Positions 48,677 through 60,638 are shown, counted from the first letter of the stretch. The stretch is 64,000 bases of DNA from an uncultured Collinsella sp. (GCA_947001705.1 CAMQHT010000006.1:5921-69920), one strand, 5' to 3'. Translations and numbers: made by a program. The notes: generated by a model not told the origin, from the letters alone.

Positions 48677-49951
48677 ATGGCAAACGAGATCTGGACCATC
48701 AAGCGTTGTCTCGAGTGGACCAAGGAGTACCTGGCCGAGCGCGGCGAGGAGCATCCCCGTCTTTCTGCCGAGTGGCTGCTGTGCGCCGCCACGGGCCTGG
48801 CGCGCATTGACCTATATATGCGTATGGACGAGACGCTTAACGCGGCCCAGCTCGAGACCATGCATGCGGCCGTTGTCCGCCGCGCTAAGGGCGAGCCGCT
48901 GCAATACATCACAGGCAGCACGCAGTTTCGCATGATCGACGTCGCGTGCGCCCCCGGTGTGCTCATTCCGCGCCCCGAGACCGAGATGCTCGTCGAGGAA
49001 GTCCTCAATTATCTGGATGCCGAGGTACTGAGCCCCGAGGCCGCTGCCCGTCAGCGTGTTGAGCTGCCTTGGAACGATGAGGTCGAGGAGGCACGCAAGG
49101 CCGAGGCCGCATTGGCCGACGAGCGAGCGACGGCCGAGCGCCGTGCCGCCAACCTCACAGCTGCCGACGAGGCGGCGCTAGGCGGCGATGTGCTGGGCAG
49201 TCGCGCTTATGCCGAGGAACTGGCCGATCGCGAGGCCGAGGAAGCCGCCGCGCAGGCGGCAGAAGCCGAAGCGGCAGAAGCAGAGGCCATGGAAACCCCC
49301 GAGCCCGAGCTCGACGAATACGGCATCGCCATTGAGGACAACGACCAACAGGCGACTCCCGCGCAAGATGCCGCCGAGGCCAACGTATCTGCCCCAGCTG
49401 AGCCCCGCACTGCCCGCGTTCTCGAGGTCGGCTGCGGCACGGGCTGCATTTCGCTCTCCCTTGCCTGGGAGCGCCGCGGCCACGTTACCTGCACTGCTAC
49501 CGATATCGAGCCGCGCGCCATCGACCTTGCTACCAAGAACCGTGATGCGCTTGGCCTCACGTCCGACGAGGTTGCCTTCAGCCTCACAAACCTGGTGAGC
49601 TCCATTCCCCGCGAAGAGTGGGGCACCTTTGACGTACTCGTCTCCAACCCGCCCTACATCCCCACCGATGTCATGCGCTCGCTGCCGCACGAGGTCAAGG
49701 ACTTTGAGCCCGATCTGGCGCTCGAGGGTGGCGCCGACGGCCTCGATATCTTCCGCCGCCTGCTCAACGCGGCGCCCTACATGTTGCGCGCCGGCGGCCT
49801 CTTTGCCTGCGAGCTCTACGAGGGCGCGCTCGACGCTGCGGCCGAGCTCTGCCGCCAAGCGGGTCTGTCGGACGTGCGCATCGTCCACGACCTCACCGAT
49901 CGCCCCCGCATCGTCCGAGCCATCGTCACCGAGCCCAAACAGCGCCAGTAA
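48677..49951 (+). CDS. prmC: Release factor N5-glutamine methyltransferase with a large acidic insertion
   Basis: A 424-residue methyltransferase; typical PrmC is ~280. The N-terminal helical domain (~1-85) includes ALLQ-like GEPLQYITGSTQF and GVLIPRPETEMLVEEV. The SAM motif VLEVGCGTGCIS lies at ~248-259, and the catalytic NPPY is residues 324-327. Between ~112 and ~245 is an insertion of about 135 residues, rich in Ala and Glu (REAEEAAAQAAEAEAAEAE), probably helical and disordered. It methylates the GGQ glutamine of release factors, fitting the nearby prfA. ATG 48677 is supported by GGGGAGG. The role of the insertion is unknown. Confidence 0.92.
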   Translation: MANEIWTIKRCLEWTKEYLAERGEEHPRLSAEWLLCAATGLARIDLYMRMDETLNAAQLETMHAAVVRRAKGEPLQYITGSTQFRMIDVACAPGVLIPRPETEMLVEEVLNYLDAEVLSPEAAARQRVELPWNDEVEEARKAEAALADERATAERRAANLTAADEAALGGDVLGSRAYAEELADREAEEAAAQAAEAEAAEAEAMETPEPELDEYGIAIEDNDQQATPAQDAAEANVSAPAEPRTARVLEVGCGTGCISLSLAWERRGHVTCTATDIEPRAIDLATKNRDALGLTSDEVAFSLTNLVSSIPREEWGTFDVLVSNPPYIPTDVMRSLPHEVKDFEPDLALEGGADGLDIFRRLLNAAPYMLRAGGLFACELYEGALDAAAELCRQAGLSDVRIVHDLTDRPRIVRAIVTEPKQRQ

Positions 49952-49965
49952 TATTTATTAACTGG

Positions 49966-49995
49966 TTAGCAAAAATTATAAAGTAGTTTATAATT
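49966..49995 (+). promoter_or_regulatory. hicAB promoter with embedded operator dyad
   Basis: A perfect dyad AATTATAAA-GTAG-TTTATAATT (49974-49995) contains a consensus -10 TATAAT at 49989-49994. A TTAGCA -35 element stands 17 nt upstream (49966-49971). A repressor on the dyad would block the promoter, as expected for HicB autoregulation. Confidence 0.7.
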
Positions 49996-50019
49996 AGGAC
50001 GGCTGAAAGAGGTCGGCCC

Positions 50020-50205
50020 ATGCAACCTCCTACCTTTCGGGAAATCATTGCCCTACTCAAGCACGATGGATTCGTGAAGGTCGCGCAAGTCGGTAGTCAT
50101 GCTAAGTATGTTTCTGGTGACCGCGTTGTCACCGTGAACGGCTCTGGTGGTGATCGACCAAAGAAGGGCACGTGGGCAAGTATTCGTCGCCAAGCTGGAT
50201 GGTAG
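50020..50205 (+). CDS. hicA: HicA-family mRNA interferase toxin
   Basis: A 61-residue toxin with the double-stranded RNA-binding-like HicA fold. FREIIALLKHDGFVKVAQVGSHAKYVSGDRVVTV carries catalytic His27 in the GSH motif, and the C-terminus PKKGTWASIRRQAGW matches the family's P.gTl.sIlkqaG. HicA cleaves mRNA during stress. The antitoxin gene starts 12 nt after the stop. Its A/T-rich promoter contrasts with the G+C-rich neighbours, suggesting lateral acquisition of the pair. Confidence 0.85.
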   Translation: MQPPTFREIIALLKHDGFVKVAQVGSHAKYVSGDRVVTVNGSGGDRPKKGTWASIRRQAGW

Positions 50206-50216
50206 TTGGAGGCAAA

Positions 50217-50663
50217 ATGAGGCAGCGATTTACCTATGACTGCGTTCTCATAAAAGAAGACGATGGTTACTGCGCTAGCTTCCCGCAGATTCCCGGCGCC
50301 TTTGCCGATGGCGATACGCGCGAAGAAGCGATTGCCCATGCCACCGAGGCGCTGATGGCGTTTTTGGCCGACGACCTCAACAACGGTTTGACTCCGGCAG
50401 GGTACGAACGCTCGGCCGAGGTCGTGGCCCTTTCAGTCGAAATCGACCACGAGGACGCTCGGGAAGCGGCGTGCCGAACATTTAAAGACGCAGCGCTGGA
50501 CCTCAAAGTCTCCGCTCCGCGGATTACCGCGCTGGTCAAAGCCGGAAAGCTCGATGTTGAACTCGTCGACGGCCGTCGGATGATAACGATAGGCAGCATC
50601 GAGCGCTACGCCGCCCAAGAACGCCACGCCGGCAGGCCAAAGAAGTTCGTCGCAGTCCAATAA
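50217..50663 (+). CDS. hicB: HicB-family antitoxin
   Basis: A 148-residue antitoxin. Residues ~1-70 are the HicB partial RNase H-like fold: YDCVLIKEDDGYCASFPQIPGAFADGDTREEAIAHATEAL. The C-terminal part (~95-140, LDLKVSAPRITALVKAGKLDVELVDGRRMITIGSIERY) looks like a helix-turn-helix DNA-binding region for autoregulation. It should bind and inhibit the HicA encoded upstream. TTGGAGG at 50206-50212 supports ATG 50217. The toxin-first order is usual for hicAB. Confidence 0.87.
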   Translation: MRQRFTYDCVLIKEDDGYCASFPQIPGAFADGDTREEAIAHATEALMAFLADDLNNGLTPAGYERSAEVVALSVEIDHEDAREAACRTFKDAALDLKVSAPRITALVKAGKLDVELVDGRRMITIGSIERYAAQERHAGRPKKFVAVQ

Positions 50664-50797
50664 CCCCCTCACTTTCACCGACTACTAGAGCCGCTCACCA
50701 AACCAACATGCGCTCTGGGCAAATAGGTTGAACGTTTCGTGCGAGAATGCCCCACAGTAAACAAACTTGCACCAGAGCGTAAGGGGCTGGCATACAC

Positions 50798-51541
50798 ATG
50801 CAGACGGTCTATCGGGTATACGAGGGAACGCGCGAGCCGCATCGGCTTGCCGTCGAGCGCACGGCCGAGGTGCTCGGCCGCGGCGGCCTGGCTTTGATCC
50901 CGACCGAGACCGTCTACGGTGTCGCCGTGGCAGTCAACGCCTTCTCGGACGCCGTGCCCCAAGATACAAGCGAATTCCCATCGTGGCCGCGCGATCCGCA
51001 GGCTGCCGTCAATGGCGCCGCAGTCCCTGCGCTCGGCACCGGCTATCGCCGTATCTTCACTCTCAAGCAACGTGAACTCACGCAAACCGTCGCTTGGCTG
51101 GTCGATGGCGTCGAAGCACTCGACCGCTATGGCGTGGATATCCCGGAAGATGCCCGCATACTCGCGCGACGATGCTGGCCGGGAGCCCTGACTATCGTGG
51201 TCAAGGCAGCCCCCTGCGTGCCGACCTTTATGCGCGCTGCCGACGACACGGTGGCACTTCGCGCTTCGGCCTCGCCCGTGGTGCAGGCGCTCATTCGCGC
51301 CTGTGGCAGCCCCCTTGCCTGCACCAGCGCCAACACGCATGGCGCGCCCGCGCCGGCAAGTTTTATCACGGTGGAGGGTCGCATCCTGGAGGGGGTCGAT
51401 GTTGCCGTCGACGCCGGTGAGACCCCGTGTCGCGACGCCTCGACCATCGTGTCGTTTCAGCACGGCGAGCTCCAGATCCTGCGCCAAGGCGCACTTCCCG
51501 CATCAGAGATCGAACGGGTCCTGTCCGACCCGATGCAATAG
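50798..51541 (+). CDS. Sua5/YciO/YrdC-type protein (threonylcarbamoyl-AMP synthase-like)
   Basis: A 247-residue protein. GLALIPTETVYGVAVAVN is the YrdC ATP-binding start, followed by RRCWPGALTIVVKA and PLACTSANTHGAPAPASF, the conserved SAN loop. These enzymes make threonylcarbamoyl-AMP for the t6A37 modification of tRNAs. An insertion between residues ~48 and ~85 (DAVPQDTSEFPSWPRDPQ...) interrupts the usual KxR region; IFTLKQREL carries the KxR. It is 13 nt upstream of glpK and may share a transcript. Confidence 0.85.
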   Translation: MQTVYRVYEGTREPHRLAVERTAEVLGRGGLALIPTETVYGVAVAVNAFSDAVPQDTSEFPSWPRDPQAAVNGAAVPALGTGYRRIFTLKQRELTQTVAWLVDGVEALDRYGVDIPEDARILARRCWPGALTIVVKAAPCVPTFMRAADDTVALRASASPVVQALIRACGSPLACTSANTHGAPAPASFITVEGRILEGVDVAVDAGETPCRDASTIVSFQHGELQILRQGALPASEIERVLSDPMQ

Positions 51542-51554
51542 AAAGGTTTAAGCG

Positions 51555-53096
51555 ATGTCGTTGAATCTGGGCAGCCTGGGCATGGAAGATGCCTCGTTTG
51601 ACTTTGGCGGTTCCTACATCATGGCGCTCGACTGCGGCACCACCTCGGTACTTGCGACCATCGTCGACGAGTACGGATGCATCGTCGCGCAGGCACGTCG
51701 CAGCGTCAAAACCAGCTTCCCGCGTCCCGGCTGGGTGGAGCAAGACCCCATGGCGGTCCTTGCTAGCCAGATCGCCGTCATGATGGAAGTCCAGTTTAAG
51801 AGCGGTATCCACTCCGACCGCATTGCCGCCATCGGCATCTCCAACCAGCGCGAGACCACGGTGGTCTGGGATCGCGTGAGCGGTCAGCCGATCTATAACG
51901 CTATCGTATGGCAGTGCCGCCGTACCGCACCTCTGATCGACGAGCTTGTCGAGCAGGGCGCAGAAGGGCTGGTGCGCTCCCGCACGGGACTCACGCTCGA
52001 CCCGTATTTCTCGGCCTCCAAGGTGCAGTGGATTCTCGACAACGTCGACGGCGCACGCGAAAGCGCGGCGGCGGGCGACCTCATGTTTGGCACCATCGAC
52101 ACCTGGCTCATCTACAACCTCACCGGCGGCCAGGTCTTTGCCACCGACTACACCAATGCCAGCCGCACGGCACTCTTTAATATCCATACGCTCGATTGGG
52201 ACGACGACCTGCTGGCACTCTTTGACGTTCCACGTTCCATGATGCCCGAGGTTCGCTGGAGCTCGGGCGACTACGGCCGCGTCGCGAGCGACATCATGAC
52301 CAACATGCCGCCCATCATGGGCGTGGCGGGTGACCAACAGGCGTCGCTGTTCGGCCACTGCTGTTTCCGTCCCGGCCAGACCAAAAACACCTATGGCACG
52401 GGTTGCTTTATGCTCATGAACACCGGCGACGAGATCGTCGAATCCAAGAATGGCCTGGTCTCCACCATCGGTATCGCTGCGGACGGCAAAGTCAGCTATG
52501 CGCTCGAGGGCTCTATTTTTGCCGCCGGCTCAACGATGAACTGGCTTCGCAACAACATGGGCATCATCTCGAGCGTGAGCGAGTCGGCACAACTCGCCGC
52601 TTCGATTAGCGACAACGAGGGCTGCTACTTCGTTCCCGCCTTTGCGGGTTTGGGTGCTCCCTGGTGGGACCCGCATGCTCGCGGTATCGTGTGCGGTCTG
52701 ACCGGCGCCTCGAGCCGTGCGACCATCGTACGTGCCGCCTGCGAATCCATGGCATATCAGAGTTACGACGTGCTGCGCGCCATGGAGCAGGACGTGGGGC
52801 TTTCGATTGAGCGCCTGTCTGTCGATGGCGGTGCCTCGCGCAACGAGTTCATCATGCAATTCCAGGCCGACCTGCTGGATATCCCCGTGCTGCAATGCGA
52901 GACGGTGGAGACCACGGCAATCGGTGCCGCGTACTTGGCGGGTCTTGCCGTCGGCTATTGGGAAGACCTGGAAGAGCTGGAGCAAAATGCCCAGATCGTT
53001 AGGACCTTCCTTCCCCACATGTCCGCCGAGCGCCGCGAACAAAACCTTGCGGGCTGGCGTGATGCAGTCAGGCGCTCGCTCAGTACCGCACAGTAG
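51555..53096 (+). CDS. glpK: Glycerol kinase
   Basis: A 513-residue FGGY-family kinase making glycerol-3-phosphate. The ATP-binding start ALDCGTTSVLATIVDEYG, the glycerol-contact GISNQRETTVVWD, and the FGGY signature region (AFAGLGAPWWDPHARGIVCGLT, then LSVDGGASRNEFIMQFQAD) are all present. Length and motif order are normal for GlpK. About 20 extra residues precede the usual N-terminus; an internal ATG at 51621 (MALDCGTT) is a possible alternative start. It lies downstream of a Sua5-like gene, with no glpF or glpD next to it. Confidence 0.9.
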   Translation: MSLNLGSLGMEDASFDFGGSYIMALDCGTTSVLATIVDEYGCIVAQARRSVKTSFPRPGWVEQDPMAVLASQIAVMMEVQFKSGIHSDRIAAIGISNQRETTVVWDRVSGQPIYNAIVWQCRRTAPLIDELVEQGAEGLVRSRTGLTLDPYFSASKVQWILDNVDGARESAAAGDLMFGTIDTWLIYNLTGGQVFATDYTNASRTALFNIHTLDWDDDLLALFDVPRSMMPEVRWSSGDYGRVASDIMTNMPPIMGVAGDQQASLFGHCCFRPGQTKNTYGTGCFMLMNTGDEIVESKNGLVSTIGIAADGKVSYALEGSIFAAGSTMNWLRNNMGIISSVSESAQLAASISDNEGCYFVPAFAGLGAPWWDPHARGIVCGLTGASSRATIVRAACESMAYQSYDVLRAMEQDVGLSIERLSVDGGASRNEFIMQFQADLLDIPVLQCETVETTAIGAAYLAGLAVGYWEDLEELEQNAQIVRTFLPHMSAERREQNLAGWRDAVRRSLSTAQ

Positions 53097-53219
53097 GGCT
53101 GCGATGGGCTGCTCGATACAACAAACCGCTAAACTAATGCATGGCGTGCGGCGGCAACATTGCTGCGCGCCTTGTCAGCAAGGCCGTTTTGCGGCCGCAA
53201 CGAAAGGGGCAATCAACCC

Positions 53220-53867
53220 ATGACCGTCACCTACGATGCGTCCCGCGTGACGCTTGTCGATCACCCGCTCGTCCAGCACAAGCTGTCGATCCTGCGCGAC
53301 AAAAACACCGGCACCAACCAGTTCCGCCAGCTCGTGCGCGAGCTCGCGCTTTTTGACGGCTACGAGGCCATGCGCGACCTGCCTATGGAAGACGTCGAGG
53401 TCGAGACCCCCATCACTACCGCCACGTTCAAACAGCTTGCCGGCAAGAAACTCGCCATCGTGCCCATCCTGCGTGCGGGCCTTGGCATGGTCGACGGCAT
53501 CCTCGACCTGGTGCCCTCCGCTCGCGTGGGCCACATCGGCATGGAGCGCGACGAGGTCACCCACGAGCCGCACGAGTATTACTGCAAGATGCCCAAGGAT
53601 ATCGACCAGCGCATCTGCCTGGTCGTCGACCCCATGCTTGCCACGGGCGGTTCGGCCGAGATGGCCATCAGCTACCTGCGCGAGCGCGGTGTCAAGGACA
53701 TCCGCATGCTGTGCATCGTCGCGGCTCCCGAGGGCCTCAAGTCGCTGACCGAGAAGGACCCAGATGTGCATATCTATACCTGCGCCATCGACGACCATCT
53801 CAACGAGGCTGCCTACATCGTTCCCGGCCTCGGCGACGCCGGCGACCGCATCTACGGCACGCTCTAG
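53220..53867 (+). CDS. upp: Uracil phosphoribosyltransferase
   Basis: A 215-residue type I phosphoribosyltransferase that converts uracil and PRPP to UMP in pyrimidine salvage. The N-terminus [27 protein letters not shown], then [14 protein letters not shown] and the PRPP loop [16 protein letters not shown], are diagnostic. The C-terminal [13 protein letters not shown] binds uracil. GAAAGGGG precedes ATG 53220. It stands upstream of the ATP synthase operon, an order also seen in other Gram-positive bacteria. Confidence 0.95.
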   Translation: MTVTYDASRVTLVDHPLVQHKLSILRDKNTGTNQFRQLVRELALFDGYEAMRDLPMEDVEVETPITTATFKQLAGKKLAIVPILRAGLGMVDGILDLVPSARVGHIGMERDEVTHEPHEYYCKMPKDIDQRICLVVDPMLATGGSAEMAISYLRERGVKDIRMLCIVAAPEGLKSLTEKDPDVHIYTCAIDDHLNEAAYIVPGLGDAGDRIYGTL

Positions 53868-54147
53868 TCGCTGGGCTAAACGGCCGCGGCTGCAAATGCG
53901 AAGAAACGGTGCGCGCGGACGAACAAAAGGCGACCGCGCGCACTCCTGTTAACGGACGTTTTGCCCTGCAGGGTTCGAGAAAAACGTATTACCGTACCTG
54001 CGGCATAAAGAAGGTCTTAAGAAAACGAACAGGTGCGTATTAACCGATGCTTTTTCGGTTGTACTTTAACGATTGGCTCGTACAATAGTCACCAATGTTT
54101 GGCGGGAACTGTTCTGTGAAGCGTTAAAAAGGAAAGTGAGGACGCCA
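53868..54147 (+). promoter_or_regulatory. Intergenic hairpin and probable promoter of the ATP synthase operon
   Basis: A perfect 10-bp inverted repeat GTGCGCGCGG/CCGCGCGCAC (53909-53918 and 53934-53943) may end upp. Further on, TTGTAC (54059-54064), a 16-nt spacer and TACAAT (54081-54086) form a plausible sigma-70 promoter for the atp genes. No gene is seen between them. Confidence 0.5.
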
Positions 54148-54459
54148 GTGTTTCAGATAGCCGATCTGCTCGCTATCGTTGCAGGTGCCATCGCGGGCGC
54201 AATTGCCTTCCTTCCCTTTGTCTTTACGATCAAGCCGGTTCTTGACGATAAACAGAATGCGGACATGCTCAAGGGTATGGTGAGTCTGGCGGTCTCGGCA
54301 ATCGCCCTGCTCGTCTTTACCTTGGTTGTGTTTGTGTTGTTCGGAGAGGCATTTCGCATGTTCCTCCTGGGCGAGGCGATCGGCTTCGTGGCCTTTATGG
54401 CCGCCTGCGCGGTTCGTGTCGCCAAGGCGCTGCGAGATCCTCATGAGGTCGAAAGGTAA
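54148..54459 (+). CDS. AtpI-like membrane protein at the head of the ATP synthase operon
   Basis: A 103-residue hydrophobic protein with about four membrane helices (ADLLAIVAGAIAGAIAFLPFVF, MVSLAVSAIALLVFTLVVFVLF and two shorter ones). Position and size fit AtpI, which helps assemble the c-ring or handle Mg2+. Sequence alone is not diagnostic. GTG 54148 is chosen for GAGG 6 nt upstream; an earlier in-frame ATG at 54073 has no site. It ends 3 nt before atpB. Confidence 0.65.
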   Translation: MFQIADLLAIVAGAIAGAIAFLPFVFTIKPVLDDKQNADMLKGMVSLAVSAIALLVFTLVVFVLFGEAFRMFLLGEAIGFVAFMAACAVRVAKALRDPHEVER

Positions 54460-54462
54460 GTC

Positions 54463-55266
54463 GTGGAAATTTTTGAAAAGCTGCCTGATGAGATTAATCA
54501 TCTGGTCAGCGAGTTCAGCTCCACCCCTGTCGTGGGCGATCTGAGCTGCGGCATCACGCAGTACTCGTTTTGGCTGATCGTCTCCACGATCGTGCTCCTG
54601 ATCGTCCTGACCGTGTTCAAGAAGAAGCAGACCCTGGTTCCCAAGGGCTTCTTCGTCAACGGTTTCGAGTACATCATCGAGTACGTCGAGAACGATATCG
54701 GCAAGGGTGTCGTGGGTGAGAACTGGAAGAAGCACTTCCCGTTCCTGTGCTCGCTTTTCCTGTTCATCCTGATCAATAACATGATCGGCCTGATCCCGGG
54801 AATGAAGCCCGGCACCGGCGCAATCGGCTCCACCGCCGCACTCGCCATTTTCGCCTTCGTGTACTTCATCTACTACGGATGCAAGGCTCACGGCGTGATC
54901 GGCTACATCAAGAGCCTCGCCCCGCAGGGCGTGAGCTTCCCGATGAACGTGCTCGTGTGGGTCGTCGAGCTTTTCTCAACCTTCCTGCGCCTCATCACGC
55001 TCGCCGTCCGTCTGTTCTGCAACATGTTCGCAGGACACGTGGTCATGGGCTCGTTCGCCATCATGGCGAGCATGTTCATGCAGCCGCTGCTTCAGCAGGT
55101 TTCCGCGGCCCACGCCGTCGGCGCCCTGCCTTCGCTGGCCTGGCTTGCCATCCTCATCCTGATCTATGCGATCGAGCTTGTGGTCGGCGCCATCCAGGCT
55201 TACGTCTTCACGGTCCTTACCGCCGTGTATGTCTCCGAGGCAGAGGAGGTCGCGGAGGAGGAGTAG
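54463..55266 (+). CDS. atpB: F0F1 ATP synthase subunit a
   Basis: A 267-residue membrane subunit that forms the proton half-channels against the c-ring. The segment LFSTFLRLITLAVRLFCNMFAGHVVMG holds the essential arginine of helix 5 (LAVRLFCNMFAGH). The final helix AIELVVGAIQAYVFTVLTAVYVSEA is the family's signature end. The start codon is GTG 54463. It is the first structural gene of the complete a-c-b-delta-alpha-gamma-beta-epsilon operon. Confidence 0.95.
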   Translation: MEIFEKLPDEINHLVSEFSSTPVVGDLSCGITQYSFWLIVSTIVLLIVLTVFKKKQTLVPKGFFVNGFEYIIEYVENDIGKGVVGENWKKHFPFLCSLFLFILINNMIGLIPGMKPGTGAIGSTAALAIFAFVYFIYYGCKAHGVIGYIKSLAPQGVSFPMNVLVWVVELFSTFLRLITLAVRLFCNMFAGHVVMGSFAIMASMFMQPLLQQVSAAHAVGALPSLAWLAILILIYAIELVVGAIQAYVFTVLTAVYVSEAEEVAEEE

Positions 55267-55390
55267 CCTTCCGTTCGCGCCTTAAAGGTAAGGCAATTCG
55301 TTAAACCGCCGGTGCCCGTACCCATGGAGCCCGGCAGTTATAAAAAGGTTATCCTGCGTGAAATAAGACACGCACGACAAAGGAGGAATC

Positions 55391-55585
55391 GTGGGAGTTA
55401 TCGGTTACGGTCTCGGTGTTATCGGCGCTGGTCTTGCTATCGGCCTGTCTGCTCTGGGTGCTACGGGTGCTATGGCCCGTCAGCCTGAGGTCCAGGGCCG
55501 CGTGTTCACCGTCTTCATCATGGGCTCCGCCTTCGGCGAGGCTCTGGCTCTGATCGGCTTCGTTGTCGCGCTGATCGTTAAATAG
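55391..55585 (+). CDS. atpE: F0F1 ATP synthase subunit c
   Basis: A 64-residue hairpin of two membrane helices joined by the polar loop ARQPEVQGR. The ion-binding carboxylate is Glu in SAFGEALALIGFV. The Gln and Ser/Thr residues that complete a Na+ site in sodium-type rings are not present, so a proton ring is likely. It is shorter than most c subunits (70-90). The GTG start is placed 6 nt after AGGAGG. It is separated from atpB by 124 nt, which may carry translation signals for the high c stoichiometry. Confidence 0.92.
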   Translation: MGVIGYGLGVIGAGLAIGLSALGATGAMARQPEVQGRVFTVFIMGSAFGEALALIGFVVALIVK

Positions 55586-55600
55586 CACGGAGCGTCAAGT

Positions 55601-56203
55601 ATGAATCTTTCATCCCAGAAGAGCGCGATCGCACTCTCCGCGTCCGCGGCCGCGCTGCTCATGCCGGTTTCCGCGTTCGCCGAGGACGGCGCTGCCGGTG
55701 CGGACATCCTCATCCCTAAGATGGCGGAGTTCATCCCGGCGCTTATCGCCTTCCTGATTATCTGGATCGTGCTGGCCAAGGTCGCCCTGCCGGGCATCAT
55801 GAAAACCATGGAGGAGCGCGGCAAGAAGATCGAGGAGAGCCTCGACGAGGCCGAAAAGACCAAGCAGGAGGCTATCGCCAAGCGCGCTGAGTCCGACTCG
55901 ATCGTCACCGACGCCCGTCGTCAGGCTGCCGACATCGTTCTCGAGGCCCGTAAGGACGCCGAGTCCGAGCGCGCCCGTATCATCGAGGCTGCTCACAAGG
56001 AGGCCGAGGAGATCATCGCCAAGGCCCATACGACCGTCGAGGACGAGCGCAAGTCCATTTACGCCGGTGCCGCGAGCTCCATCGCCGACCTGTCCGTTGC
56101 CGTCGCCACCAAGATCGTGGGCGAGGCACTCGAGGACGATGCCGAGCAGAAGAAGCTCATCGAGCGCTACATCCAGGAAGCAGGTAGCCTGAATGCCGAC
56201 TAG
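55601..56203 (+). CDS. atpF: F0F1 ATP synthase subunit b
   Basis: A 200-residue peripheral stalk subunit. An N-terminal hydrophobic stretch resembles a signal peptide (ALSASAAALLMPVSAFA), and the membrane helix FIPALIAFLIIWIVLAKVALP follows. A long charged coiled coil comes next (EERGKKIEESLDEAEKTKQEAIAKR...). The extra N-terminal hydrophobic segment is seen in several actinobacterial b subunits. It overlaps atpH by 11 nt. Confidence 0.93.
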   Translation: MNLSSQKSAIALSASAAALLMPVSAFAEDGAAGADILIPKMAEFIPALIAFLIIWIVLAKVALPGIMKTMEERGKKIEESLDEAEKTKQEAIAKRAESDSIVTDARRQAADIVLEARKDAESERARIIEAAHKEAEEIIAKAHTTVEDERKSIYAGAASSIADLSVAVATKIVGEALEDDAEQKKLIERYIQEAGSLNAD

Positions 56204-56669
56204 CCGCTATCAGGACAAGGTGCTCGAGACCTACGCGCGCTCCCTTCTGGAAGCCGCTAAGGCCGAGAACCATGTGTTCGAGGACCTCGAGATGATCGAG
56301 CGCTTGGCTTCTGCCAGCCCCGAGATCATCGCCGTGCTCGACACCATGTCCAAGCGCGACCAGCTCGACCTTCTTCCCAAGGTGGCAGCTGCCTTTAAGT
56401 ATGTTGCCGAGGAAGACGAGGATGTAGTGGGCGTGACCGTCACCACGGCGATCCCGCTCGACGACGAGCTGCGTCAAACCATCACTAAGAAATGCGAGCA
56501 GGACTTCGGCCGCAAGGTATTCCTTATCGAGCAGGTCGACCCGTCTATCGTGGGCGGCCTGGTGCTCGAGGCCCGCGGCGAGCGTCGTGACATTTCCGTC
56601 AAGACGCAGCTGCGCATCGCGCAGGAGACCCTCGCAAACTCTGCTAATTCGTACGGAGGTGAAGCCTAA
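56193..56669 (+). CDS. atpH: F0F1 ATP synthase subunit delta
   Basis: A 158-residue subunit that links the b stalk to the top of F1. The start [17 protein letters not shown] and the late [28 protein letters not shown] (the family's ID..iiGG..v..gd..iD.Svk..L) are diagnostic. It is slightly shorter than the usual ~175. It overlaps atpF at its start and atpA by 1 nt at its end, so it is translationally coupled on both sides. Confidence 0.93.
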   Translation: MPTSRYQDKVLETYARSLLEAAKAENHVFEDLEMIERLASASPEIIAVLDTMSKRDQLDLLPKVAAAFKYVAEEDEDVVGVTVTTAIPLDDELRQTITKKCEQDFGRKVFLIEQVDPSIVGGLVLEARGERRDISVKTQLRIAQETLANSANSYGGEA

Positions 56670-58267
56670 TGTCCGAAACCCTCAATGCCCAGGATATCGC
56701 CAAGAAACTGCAGGAGCAGCTCACGAGCCTCTCCGCGACGGTCGATACGCATGAGGTTTCAACGGTCGACGAGGTAGGCGACGGCATCGCGCGCGTCTCC
56801 GGCCTCAAGAGCGCCATGGCAGGCGAGCTTCTGGAGTTCAAGAGCTCCGATACCGGTGAGACCGTCTTCGGCCTTGCCCAGAACCTTGACCGTGACGAGG
56901 TCGGCGCCGTTCTGTTCGGTGCCGTCGACTCCATCAAGGAAGGCGACGAGTGCCGCACCACTGGCCGCATTATGGATATCCCCGTGAGCCGTGCCATGCT
57001 CGGCCGCGTCGTCAATCCGCTCGGCCAGCCCATCGACGGCCTGGGCGACATCGTCGCCACGCACCGTCGCCCCATCGAGTTCAAGGCTCCCGGCGTCATC
57101 GATCGTACCCCGGTGTGCGAGCCGGTTCAGACCGGTCTGCTCGCTATCGACTCCATGGTGCCTATTGGCCGCGGTCAGCGTGAGCTCATTATCGGCGACC
57201 GTAAGACCGGTAAGACCGCCATCGCCATCGACGCTATCCTTAACCAGCGCGGCAAGGGCATGGTCTGCATCTATGTCGCCATCGGCCAGAAGGCCTCCAC
57301 GGTTGCCAACATCCGCGAGACCCTCGCTCAGCACGGTGCGCTCGACTACACCATCATCGTTTCGGCCACCGCTGCCGATTCCGCCCCTATGCAGTACATC
57401 GCGCCTATGGCCGGTGCCGCTATCGGCGAGTTCTTCATGTACAACGGCGAGGACGGCAAGCCCGCCAGCGAGACCAACCCCGGCGGCCACGTGCTCGTCA
57501 TCTACGACGACCTGTCCAAGCAGGCTGTGGCCTACCGTCAGATGTCGCTGACGCTGCATCGTCCGCCCGGACGCGAGGCCTATCCTGGCGACATCTTCTA
57601 CCTGCACTCTCGTCTGCTCGAGCGTGCCGTCAAGATGTCCAAGAAGAACGGTTACGGCTCCATGACGGCACTGCCGATCATCGAGACCCAGGACGGCGAC
57701 GTCTCGGCCTACATTCCGACCAACGTCATTTCCATTACCGATGGTCAGATCTACCTGCAGTCCGAGCTCTTCTTCCAGGGTCAGCGCCCGGCAGTCGACG
57801 TGGGCATCTCCGTGTCCCGCGTCGGTGGCGACGCTCAGACCAAGGCTATGAAGCAGGTTGCCGGCAACCTTCGCCTGGACCTCGCTTCGTACCAGGAGCT
57901 CGCTGGCTTTACGCAGTTCGGCTCCGACCTCGACGAGGCTACTCAGAAGCAGCTGACCCATGGTGCTCGCATGACCGAGCTCCTGAAGCAGCCGCGTTAC
58001 AAGCCGTTTGAGGTTGGCGAGCAGATCGTTACGCTGTTCGCTGGCAACGAGGGCTTCCTGGATGACCTGGAGATCGCCGACGTGCTGCCCTTCCGTGCCG
58101 AGCTCATCGAGTACATGGACAATGGCTTTGGCTCGCTGCTCGACAAGGTTCGCGCCAAGAAGATCGATGATGACACCAAGGCTGAGCTCTTGCGCGTCAT
58201 CGGCGACTTCAAGCAGCAGTTCATGGCCAAGCACCATTCGGATGTTTCTGGATCAGAGGAGAACTAA
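56669..58267 (+). CDS. atpA: F0F1 ATP synthase subunit alpha
   Basis: A 532-residue non-catalytic nucleotide-binding subunit. The Walker A region is [61 protein letters not shown] is the alpha signature region. The N-terminal beta-barrel contains [19 protein letters not shown]. The length is normal (~500-550). It shares one base with the end of atpH. Confidence 0.96.
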   Translation: MSETLNAQDIAKKLQEQLTSLSATVDTHEVSTVDEVGDGIARVSGLKSAMAGELLEFKSSDTGETVFGLAQNLDRDEVGAVLFGAVDSIKEGDECRTTGRIMDIPVSRAMLGRVVNPLGQPIDGLGDIVATHRRPIEFKAPGVIDRTPVCEPVQTGLLAIDSMVPIGRGQRELIIGDRKTGKTAIAIDAILNQRGKGMVCIYVAIGQKASTVANIRETLAQHGALDYTIIVSATAADSAPMQYIAPMAGAAIGEFFMYNGEDGKPASETNPGGHVLVIYDDLSKQAVAYRQMSLTLHRPPGREAYPGDIFYLHSRLLERAVKMSKKNGYGSMTALPIIETQDGDVSAYIPTNVISITDGQIYLQSELFFQGQRPAVDVGISVSRVGGDAQTKAMKQVAGNLRLDLASYQELAGFTQFGSDLDEATQKQLTHGARMTELLKQPRYKPFEVGEQIVTLFAGNEGFLDDLEIADVLPFRAELIEYMDNGFGSLLDKVRAKKIDDDTKAELLRVIGDFKQQFMAKHHSDVSGSEEN

Positions 58268-58272
58268 GCCCC

Positions 58273-60635
<2,363 letters not shown>

Positions 60636-60638
60636 GTT

